Assembly (NCBI GenBank): GCA_902493275.1 | Contig: CABUOQ010000013.1 | Coordinates: 1 to 47,727, forward strand | Length of the DNA: 47,727 nucleotides | Origin: an uncultured Bacillota bacterium | GTDB lineage: Bacteria; Bacillota_I; Bacilli_A; RFN20; CAG-449 | Direction of reading: 5' to 3' | Notes under the pieces: model-generated | Database searches by the model: none | Told to the model about the DNA's origin: nothing | What the model saw: the letters and a program-made list of their open reading frames with translations, nothing else | In this document: positions 17,706 to 24,324 of the stretch, in pieces | Numbering within the stretch: position 1 is the stretch's first letter | Layout: every line of letters begins with the position of its first letter | Position numbers and translations under genes: made by a program

Positions 17706-18888
17706 ATAAATTCTCTCCTCTATAACGGGCAATCGCCGCACAATCTTTATCACCTCTACCTGAGATGGTGACTACAATAATTTGATTTTTATTCATCGTT
17801 GGCGCTAGTTTCATTGCATATGCAACTGCATGCGACGATTCAATAGCAGGAATAATTCCTTCAGTTCTTGATAAATATTCAAAGGCATTAACCGCTTCAT
17901 CATCTGTAATAGATACATACTCAGCTCTTCCTATATCATGAAGATAAGAATGTTCTGGACCGACACCTGGATAATCTAATCCAGCGGAAATAGAATAAAC
18001 TGGCGCAATCTGTCCATCCTTATTTTGACAGAAATAAGACTTCATTCCATGAAAGATTCCAACACTTCCAGTAGAGATTGTTGCGGCCGTTTCAAAAGTA
18101 TCAACACCTCTTCCAGCCGCTTCACAACCAATTAGACGTACTGATTTATCATCGATGAAATTATAAAAGCTACCTATCGCATTAGCCCCACCGCCTACAC
18201 AAGCGATAATGGCATCAGGAAGTCTACCTTCTTTTTCTTTAAGTTGCTCTTTTATTTCCTTAGAAATTACTGCCTGAAAGTCACGAACAATAATCGGAAA
18301 TGGATGAGGTCCTACTGCAGATCCAAGACAATAATGAGTATCAGAAAGACGAGTTGTCCATTCGCGCATAGCTTCTGATACTGCATCTTTAAGTGTTGCT
18401 GTTCCCGCTTTCACCGACACTACCTTTGCACCAAGAAGTTTCATGCGGTATACATTTAAAGTTTGACGTTCAATATCTTTTTCACCCATAAAGATTACAC
18501 ATTCCATCCCCATCAATGCAGCAGCTGTTGCCGTAGCAACACCATGTTGTCCAGCTCCTGTTTCCGCTATTAAGCGAGTCTTACCCATCTTTTTTGCGAG
18601 CAATGCTTGACCAAGAACATTATTAATTTTATGAGCACCTGTATGATTTAAATCTTCTCGCTTAAGATAAATCTTAGCGCCCCCTAAATCTTTTGTCATT
18701 TTTTTAGCATAGTACAATCTAGATGGTCTACCTGCATATTCATTTAATAATGTATTAAGTTCCTTGTTAAATTCGGAATCATTTTTATAATAATTATACG
18801 CTTCTTCTAGTTCATTAACGGCATTCATCAATAACTCTGGAATATATTGTCCTCCGTGAATGCCAAAGCGCCCATTTGAATTTGTCAT
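17698..18888 (-). CDS. trpB: Tryptophan synthase beta subunit
   Basis: PLP enzyme that condenses indole with L-serine to give L-tryptophan. The PLP lysine is Lys87 in HTGAHKINN. The phosphate-binding GGGANAIGSF loop and the ETGAGQHGVATA catalytic segment (Glu109 region) are intact, and 396 residues is standard for TrpB1. AGAAAGG lies upstream of the ATG. The gene is preceded by a Trp T-box leader, two terminators and a small ORF. Only trpB and trpA are present: no trpE, G, D, C or F gene lies on either side, which raises the possibility that external indole is used. Confidence 0.96.
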   Translation of the reverse strand: MTNSNGRFGIHGGQYIPELLMNAVNELEEAYNYYKNDSEFNKELNTLLNEYAGRPSRLYYAKKMTKDLGGAKIYLKREDLNHTGAHKINNVLGQALLAKKMGKTRLIAETGAGQHGVATATAAALMGMECVIFMGEKDIERQTLNVYRMKLLGAKVVSVKAGTATLKDAVSEAMREWTTRLSDTHYCLGSAVGPHPFPIIVRDFQAVISKEIKEQLKEKEGRLPDAIIACVGGGANAIGSFYNFIDDKSVRLIGCEAAGRGVDTFETAATISTGSVGIFHGMKSYFCQNKDGQIAPVYSISAGLDYPGVGPEHSYLHDIGRAEYVSITDDEAVNAFEYLSRTEGIIPAIESSHAVAYAMKLAPTMNKNQIIVVTISGRGDKDCAAIARYRGENLYE

Positions 18889-18960
18889 ATTTTATTTTCC
18901 TTTCTGATATATCAGTTATAAAATTTTTCACTGATATTGATTTCTAATTAATGGAGAAAA

Positions 18961-19011
18961 CAATTATATCTATCATGATATTTTAAATAAAAATCAAAGT
19001 GGATATAATTG
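18961..19011. repeat. Inverted repeat in the trpB 5' leader
   Basis: CAATTATATC (18961-18970) is the exact reverse complement of GATATAATTG (19002-19011), with a smaller palindrome TATCATGATA inside the loop. It lies between the leader ORF and trpB; no T-run follows, so it does not look like a terminator. Confidence 0.6.
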
Positions 19012-19025
19012 CTATATATTTTTAT

Positions 19026-19082
19026 CTAATTACGCCATGTGACTTTTTCTTTAGAATTAATAATTTTTTTTAAAATTTGCAT
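19026..19082 (-). CDS. 18-residue leader-like ORF containing one Trp codon
   Basis: Starts at an ATG seven bases after AAAGGGG, the best RBS in the leader, and encodes MQILKKIINSKEKVTWRN before TAG. It lies after both T-box-region terminators and about 140 bases before trpB. One Trp codon at position 16 invites a leader-peptide reading, but a single Trp is not proof, and the ORF may be the remnant of a lost gene start. An inverted repeat immediately follows it. Confidence 0.4.
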   Translation of the reverse strand: MQILKKIINSKEKVTWRN

Positions 19083-19100
19083 AACTAGTCCCCTTTAAAC

Positions 19101-19130
19101 AAAAAAATCCTTTGAGTTTCTATCAAAGGA
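19101..19130 (-). terminator. Second intrinsic terminator in the trp leader
   Basis: TCCTTTGA, seven-base loop, TCAAAGGA, then seven T on the minus strand. It resembles the T-box terminator just upstream (TCCTTGATAGA versus TCCTTTGATAGA), suggesting a duplicated element. Confidence 0.8.
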
Positions 19131-19176
19131 ATAAAATAAAACGTCCTTGACAGAAATATTCTCTCTATCAAGGACG
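19131..19176 (-). terminator. T-box regulated terminator
   Basis: CGTCCTTGA and TCAAGGACG form the stem (19142-19176), followed by TTTTATTTTAT. The 5' arm CGTCCTT is the sequence that would pair with the T-box (AGGG) in the antiterminator, the standard alternative fold. Confidence 0.85.
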
Positions 19177-19424
19177 AATAATATAAACTATCCGCGGTGC
19201 CACCCTGAATTCACGATACGACTCGTGCGCTTAGCAAGATACCAACATATCCCCGACAAATAACGCCTGCCTACAACGTCGCAGAATACTTTGTGAAATC
19301 ACATTTGACTGCGCCCTCAGCGGTCCATTTGACAACTTGTTTCTTGCCTGTTTCTCAGCATCACAGGCTCTCTGTAAAGGCATCATCGCCGTTATCTCCG
19401 CTTCAATGGTTTAAAATATTAATT
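19142..19424 (-). promoter_or_regulatory. Tryptophan T-box leader RNA
   Basis: The T-box core AGGGTGGCACCGCGG is at 19192-19206. Stem I has a basal AGCGG/CCGCU stem and the distal hairpin GCCUGU...ACAGGC with a GAUGCUGAGAA loop preceded by AGAGA. The specifier position shows UGG (19325-19327, in CAAAUGGACC), the Trp codon. The T-box bulge UGGC is complementary to a tRNA end GCCA, i.e. a G discriminator base, which fits bacterial tRNA-Trp. Uncharged tRNA-Trp should stabilise the antiterminator and switch trpBA on. Confidence 0.95.
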
Positions 19425-19430
19425 GCGTAT

Positions 19431-19459
19431 ATCATACCAAACAAGCATTAAACTGTCAA
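19431..19459 (-). promoter_or_regulatory. Promoter of the trp T-box transcript
   Basis: TTGACA, 17 bases, TATGAT on the minus strand, ending just before the T-box leader. Confidence 0.85.
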
Positions 19460-19519
19460 TAGGCATATAATTGATATTTTAAAGCTTTATGCAATATTTT
19501 TTACCTTATCTAAGATAAA

Positions 19520-20161
19520 TTAAGGACGATATTTAGTATTATATCCATTATTTTCATTCGGTCTTAAATTATTTGGATATTCGATATCAGTTTTAATATC
19601 AACAACTATTTTTTGAAGTTTCTGAGTGATAAAATAAGGATTTTCTAAATCGAATAATATCGTTGCTTTAGCATTACTAGTAATATAAATATCTCCAACT
19701 TTTAACATACGATCAATAATGCCAACTTTTAAATTGACTGAATGAATTTCAGAATAATAAATATTTTTAAAATCAATTCCAATAATTCCAGATTTAACAA
19801 TAATTCTTTTATTAGTAAATGCATATTCTAAATTTTTATATTGTCTATTGGCAGTTATGACATTTGAAATCCAGATCCATACTGGTAATAGATGAAATGC
19901 AAAAAACGCAACTAAGAATATCGTGTATTTAATATCAAATTCCTCAAAGAATGAAAAAATAGAAGCAATGAAACTGACATCAAAAATTAACCAAATTATT
20001 GCGAAAGGAAACATTTTAAAAAAAGAATTCAACAAAAACGCTTTCTTTTTAGGTTTACCTTCCCATAATAGTTGTTCATCTTCATCTAAGATATCTTTAA
20101 TGTTATGATACTTTAAATCCTTTTCTGTTGGCTTAAAATAATTTTCATCAATTTTACCCAT
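19520..20161 (-). CDS. Membrane protein with bacterial PH (bPH2/DUF304) domain
   Basis: 213 residues. After a soluble start (residues 1-45) there are two hydrophobic helices (about 45-75 and 80-103). A bPH2-type domain follows (about 110-190): YAFTNKRIIVKSGIIGIDFKNIYYSEIHSVNLKVGIIDR, ending with a DLENP-type segment. Such proteins are common and poorly understood, and some relate to membrane stress or secretion. It lies 60 bases downstream of a larger membrane protein on the same strand and may be cotranscribed. The start has only a weak RBS (GAGG). Confidence 0.8.
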   Translation of the reverse strand: MGKIDENYFKPTEKDLKYHNIKDILDEDEQLLWEGKPKKKAFLLNSFFKMFPFAIIWLIFDVSFIASIFSFFEEFDIKYTIFLVAFFAFHLLPVWIWISNVITANRQYKNLEYAFTNKRIIVKSGIIGIDFKNIYYSEIHSVNLKVGIIDRMLKVGDIYITSNAKATILFDLENPYFITQKLQKIVVDIKTDIEYPNNLRPNENNGYNTKYRP

Positions 20162-20221
20162 ATATTTTCCCTCTATATCTTTTATACTTTATATATCTTT
20201 TATTTAAAACAATTTTGTTCT

Positions 20222-21676
20222 TTATTTCAAATACGGCATTAAAGCAACAAAATAAACAATGCAACAAACAGCTGAAATAACAAATCCAAATGCAGAAAAT
20301 ATTTTTCTTTCTTTTTCGACTCTAAAGAAATTAATAATTAACCAAACTGGAATTGCAACTGGTATTACGAAATACAAACAATTGATTAAAACATAAATAA
20401 TTAATAACCATAATAAGGCCAATATAAAGAAAATTAAATGGACAACTAAGTCTAGTAAAAATCCTAAAACAATTAAAATTATCTGGAAAAATCCTAACGT
20501 AATCGCACTAAAGAATTCGTGATGTGTACTTTCAAACCAGTTCAAAGCTAAATTAGATAATTCAAAATCATATCCAAATAAAGTACCTGTAAATTCATAA
20601 GGAATTTCAATGCGCTTAAATCCTCCTGCTAAGATAATTATCACATATGCAAGCATACAAATAACTGGTAAAACTACTTGAATAGCATCAATTAATGTAA
20701 ATTCTGCAAAGGAATCTTTAAAAAAGCTAGCAACCTTACTTTCACCTCTATATACTTTTTCTTTTTTCTCTTTATTTTTGATTTTTTTGGGCTTTACAGA
20801 TTTTCCCGCGATAGATTTTTTCTTATTTAATAAAGCTTCTGTCTCTTTTTTATGAACTTCCGCTTTTTTTATTTGCTCTTCTCTTTCTTTAATGGCTTGC
20901 TTACGTCTATATTCTTCGAGACTTTTACCAAATCTTTCTGTACCATATAAATCTTCCATTGGCTTTGTGTTTTTTAAATCTTCATCTGTAATAGTTAATC
21001 CATAGAACTTTTTAACATAAGCTTTTGTAGATTCTATATATTTTTTACTATTTGTATCATGTAAAATATAATTACAAAAGTATTCTTTATATTGTTCTGG
21101 TTTGCCGTTTGCATCAAAATTATTGTGATATCGAGTACTACTATAGCCACCAATAGGAACAAAGATAATAGTTTGTCCTAATTCGTTAAATATTTTATCT
21201 TTAATTCTTTCTTGAATATTATTAAATTCTTGATAAATATAATCTGTACATGGATAATTATTGTCACCAAGCAAACCCATATAATGCAGTCTATCTTTTT
21301 CTCTTCTATCCGCAAGTGGTCTTAGTGATACAGTGTTATATTTTTCTTCACCGCTACAATGTATGTCTTCAGGATGTAAATATAAATCAATAAAATCATA
21401 ATAAACTACAAAATAAAAATGTGGGATTCTATCTCTTTTTGCATGTTTGGTATACATAAGATCAAAACCATATTCTATTCTAAATCTCATTAATAGATAA
21501 TCATCATAAGGAGTATATGCAATATTTCCAGGCGCAAGTCCAACAGATTCTTTTCCCATTTTATGATATCCAAAATTATCATCTAGATATCTTTGTAATT
21601 TTGCTATTTCTTCTTCAATAAGTTTGATTGCAAGTCCATCTTTGCTCGTATCGGTATAATAATTTATTTTAGCCAT
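20222..21676 (-). CDS. Unrecognised protein with charged linker and C-terminal membrane segments
   Basis: I do not recognise the family. Residues 1-245 are soluble and aromatic-rich (YFVVYYDFIDLYLHPEDIHC, IIFVPIGGYSSTRYHNNFD). Residues about 255-315 are a Lys/Glu-rich, probably coiled-coil linker. The last 150 residues hold three to four membrane helices (VVLPVICMLAYVIIILAGG; LGFFQIILIVLGFLL; FFILALLWLLIIYVLI; a final one). The topology suggests a large cytoplasmic domain tethered to the membrane. Its downstream neighbour is the bPH2 protein; nothing in the context fixes a role. Confidence 0.65.
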   Translation of the reverse strand: MAKINYYTDTSKDGLAIKLIEEEIAKLQRYLDDNFGYHKMGKESVGLAPGNIAYTPYDDYLLMRFRIEYGFDLMYTKHAKRDRIPHFYFVVYYDFIDLYLHPEDIHCSGEEKYNTVSLRPLADRREKDRLHYMGLLGDNNYPCTDYIYQEFNNIQERIKDKIFNELGQTIIFVPIGGYSSTRYHNNFDANGKPEQYKEYFCNYILHDTNSKKYIESTKAYVKKFYGLTITDEDLKNTKPMEDLYGTERFGKSLEEYRRKQAIKEREEQIKKAEVHKKETEALLNKKKSIAGKSVKPKKIKNKEKKEKVYRGESKVASFFKDSFAEFTLIDAIQVVLPVICMLAYVIIILAGGFKRIEIPYEFTGTLFGYDFELSNLALNWFESTHHEFFSAITLGFFQIILIVLGFLLDLVVHLIFFILALLWLLIIYVLINCLYFVIPVAIPVWLIINFFRVEKERKIFSAFGFVISAVCCIVYFVALMPYLK

Positions 21677-21888
21677 ATTTTTTATTTCCTTATCGTTTTT
21701 ATTATACTACAAATATAAACTATAAGTTGATAATTTTGGAACATTTATATACATTAACACATTTTTGTAAAAAATAAAGTTATATTTTAAACTCCAAAAG
21801 AATTACTATGTCTATTTTTATCTTTGTTAATTTTAGACAAATTCTATGACTATTCCACATAAGTATATAATTATAAATTCTTTTTTTC

Positions 21889-22272
21889 GTGCATATTGGG
21901 CGTAATAAAAACCCACTTTTGATTGATAATAATCACCATGTTGGTAATAGTTATATCACAAAAGTTTTTGCCGAACAGAAATATAAAAGCTATATCATCA
22001 TTGACTTTGAAATGCATCACAGGATATTTCAAACATATTTATCAATGATAGCTATGATCTTGACTTATTCTGCGTTTTATTCTACAAAACTATATAATCG
22101 CCAATTCCTAATTATCTTTGATGAGGTACAACAATATCTAAGAACAAGATGACTTATTAACCATTTGGGTGCAGATAGCCGCTATGATTATCTTGAAACT
22201 GACTCCTTTATTTGGTTGAACGAAATGATGGTTATAAACATTTTAAATCCTACCAATCAAAATATAGAATAA
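21889..22272 (+). pseudogene. Decayed AAA/DUF4143-type ATPase remnant
   Basis: The first fragment (21889-22152) reads PLLIDNNHHVGNSYITKVFAE, a corrupted Walker A (normally GxRxVGKTxL), then LIIFDEVQQYLRTR, a recognisable Walker B. The second fragment (22168-22272) reads GADSRYDYLETDSF, matching the family segment normally written DGRYDYIETGSL. The pieces are separated by a stop and a frameshift, and the rest of the protein is missing. It is clearly non-functional. Confidence 0.7.
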
Positions 22273-22395
22273 CCATTATCCAGAATCATCTCACACAAAT
22301 GTTATATGGTCGATATTTGATTACTGGTTACACATGCCTTTATGGATAAACGAATTATATCGAGCAATTCTTTTTAATAAATTGAATATTAATGA

Positions 22396-22690
22396 AGCAA
22401 TGCATTATATAATATCACACATTCTATGTCTAGAGTAGGAACTCCTACAGATAATGCTTCAATGGAATCGATAAATGGTTGGCTAAAAGAAGAATTATTT
22501 AACGATTTCGATATTATAGATTCAAACAATGTTGAAAAATGCATTGAAGATTACATTCACTTCTTTAATTATGAACGCCCTGCTTTTTTCATTAAATTAC
22601 CTAACTCCTATTCAATTTAAAGAAAAAAATCTCATTAGTTCTTCCTAACAAGATTTTTATATTTAGTGTCTACTTTTTGTTGACTAGTGC
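22396..22690 (+). mobile_element. 3' remnant of an IS3-family (IS150-like) element
   Basis: The translated segment SMSRVGTPTDNASMESINGW through FNYERPAF is the C-terminal end of an IS3-family DDE transposase, parallel to SMSRADTPTDN...YYNNERPAYS in the nearly complete copy near 31.3 kb. It ends with a stop, a hairpin (AAAAATCT/AGATTTTT at about 22625-22658) and a terminal repeat GTGTCTACTTTTTGTTGACT-AGTGCA. The matching end of the other copy is CATGTCTACTTTTGCTTGAC-AAGTGCA. The 5' three quarters are gone. Confidence 0.88.
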
Positions 22691-22919
22691 ACAATATGTC
22701 TCAGATTTAGTAACAAACATTGATAAAAATATTTATCAAGAAAATACAACTGTTCATATATTTTATGCTTTAGAAATGGGTAAAAAATATCGTAAAAGAT
22801 ATTTAACTCACTTTAAAAAACCAGATATTAGAGAGCAAAATATGAATCACGAAACTTTCTTTTTCTGTTATCCTAAGGAATGGACAAAAGAAGTTTTTGA
22901 TTGTGTTTTTAATAATTAG
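22685..22919 (+). pseudogene. C-terminal fragment, probably of an alpha/beta hydrolase
   Basis: The open frame runs straight out of the IS terminal repeat with no RBS or plausible start, then reads NTTVHIFYALEMGKKYRKRY ... MNHETFFFCYPKEW. A beta strand followed by a small linker, and then an M-N-H motif near the C-terminus, is what the last 70 residues of alpha/beta hydrolases look like; the His would be the catalytic one. The 5' end was probably removed by the IS insertion or a later deletion. Family call is tentative. Confidence 0.45.
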
Positions 22920-22991
22920 TTTTATAAGTAATCATATAACAAATAAAAAATGGCCTATTTATAATTTCTTCCAAAACTATTTTCTACTTGA

Positions 22992-24206
22992 TTATATTGA
23001 TTCTAAAGAGTTTTCGTTTAATAAAAAATCATATATATTTAACATTTTATATCCATTTTCTAAATTATTTAGAGGATTATTATCCATTGTTATCACAATT
23101 TTTTTAAATCCATCATCTAATCCTTTAAATGCTTTTAGTTCTCTTTTTTTGGTATTTTCATCTTCAATTGTTAAAGACACTTGAATGTAATATAAGTCTT
23201 TAAAAGTTCTTACAATGAAATCTATCTCAGATTCTTGATTTTTTCCAATATCAACTTGATAATTTCTTCTTAATAATTCTAAATAAACAATATTTTCAAT
23301 TATATGAGTCATTTCAATTTGTCTATAACCTATTTTTTGATTTCTTAAACCAAGATCACAAACATAATATTTATTTAATGTTTTTAAATATTCTTTTCCT
23401 TTAATATCATATCGAACTGCTTTATAAAATAAAAAAGCATCACAAAGATATTTTAAATAATTGCTAACTGCATCATTATCTACTGTCTTAAATCCATTAC
23501 TAATTAAAGTGTTTGCTATTTTGTTTGGTGAAACATAACTACCAATTGAAGAACATAATAAATTTATTACTGCGTTAAAAACTTCTTCATTTCTTATTTT
23601 GTTTCTTTCAATAATGTCTTTTGTTGCTACTGTATCATTTAGCATTTTAAGATATTCTATTTTTTCATATTCTTTTTCTAATGAATTAATATATGGTAAA
23701 CCACCATATTTAATATAATTATTGAAAGCAGTAGTTTTATCACTTGTTCCGTCATAGAATTCTTTAAAAGATAAAGGAAATACTTTTATTTCAATCCCTC
23801 TTCCACGCAGCTTAGTATTTATTTCACTAGATAATAATTTAGAGTTAGATCCTGTAATATATAAATCACAATTAAAATCAATCTTTATTCCATTAACAAC
23901 ATCTTCAAAATTATCAACAAGCTGTATTTCATCAATAAAAATATAGTATTTGTCGTGCTTATTTATGAGTTTATCTAAATATTCAAATAATGAATTTGAG
24001 TTTCTTAGTTTTTCATATCTAATAGATTCTAAATTGATACGTATAATATTCTCATCAGTTACACCAATAGAAAGTAAATAATTATAATAAATATTAAATA
24101 GCAAAAATGATTTACCACAACGTCTTATACCAGTAATAATTTTAATGACATCTTTATCTTTATAATCTATTAATTTATTTAAATAGTAATCTCTTTTTAT
24201 CATCAA
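22992..24206 (-). CDS. AAA-family ATPase with C-terminal DUF4143
   Basis: 404 residues. Walker A GIRRCGKS is at about 26-33 and Walker B YIFIDEIQ at about 92-99. TGSNSKLLSSEINTKLRGRGIEIKVFPLSFKEF follows, the sensor and basic stretch typical of the AAA_14 family. The C-terminal half ends with a DUF4143-type nuclease-like core (NIVYLELLRRNYQVDIGKNQESEIDFIV). These ATPases are widespread in gut bacteria and often found next to mobile DNA; their physiological role is not established. It is convergent with the hydrolase remnant. Its promoter lies inside a long inverted repeat. Confidence 0.9.
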   Translation of the reverse strand: MMIKRDYYLNKLIDYKDKDVIKIITGIRRCGKSFLLFNIYYNYLLSIGVTDENIIRINLESIRYEKLRNSNSLFEYLDKLINKHDKYYIFIDEIQLVDNFEDVVNGIKIDFNCDLYITGSNSKLLSSEINTKLRGRGIEIKVFPLSFKEFYDGTSDKTTAFNNYIKYGGLPYINSLEKEYEKIEYLKMLNDTVATKDIIERNKIRNEEVFNAVINLLCSSIGSYVSPNKIANTLISNGFKTVDNDAVSNYLKYLCDAFLFYKAVRYDIKGKEYLKTLNKYYVCDLGLRNQKIGYRQIEMTHIIENIVYLELLRRNYQVDIGKNQESEIDFIVRTFKDLYYIQVSLTIEDENTKKRELKAFKGLDDGFKKIVITMDNNPLNNLENGYKMLNIYDFLLNENSLESI

Positions 24207-24223
24207 ATATCACTTCCATTTAT

Positions 24224-24265
24224 ATTATAACCGAAAAACTTTTTATTTTAAAGTTTTTTTCGGTT
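24224..24265 (-). promoter_or_regulatory. Promoter embedded in a long inverted repeat, upstream of DUF4143 ATPase
   Basis: AACCGAAAAACTTT and AAAGTTTTTTTCGGTT (24229-24265) form a near-perfect inverted repeat with a seven-base centre. On the minus strand TTTAAA, 17 bases and TATAAT overlap its two arms, so a protein bound to the repeat, or the hairpin itself, would sit on the promoter. Confidence 0.6.
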
Positions 24266-24280
24266 AAGAAATTACTAATA

Positions 24281-24319
24281 AAAAAAGCAGAAATAAACAT
24301 TGCTAGTTATTTCTGCTTT
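24281..24319 (-). terminator. Terminator after SGNH lipoprotein gene
   Basis: AAAGCAGAAATAA and TTATTTCTGCTTT pair over 13 bp with a 10-base loop, followed by T-rich sequence on the minus strand. Confidence 0.88.
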
Positions 24320-24324
24320 CACTT

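Noticed and set aside
17706..17753. Longer TrpA start at 17753
   Set aside because: It would overlap trpB by 56 bases and lacks an RBS; the ATG at 17705 follows AGAGGAGAG and gives the normal N-terminus.
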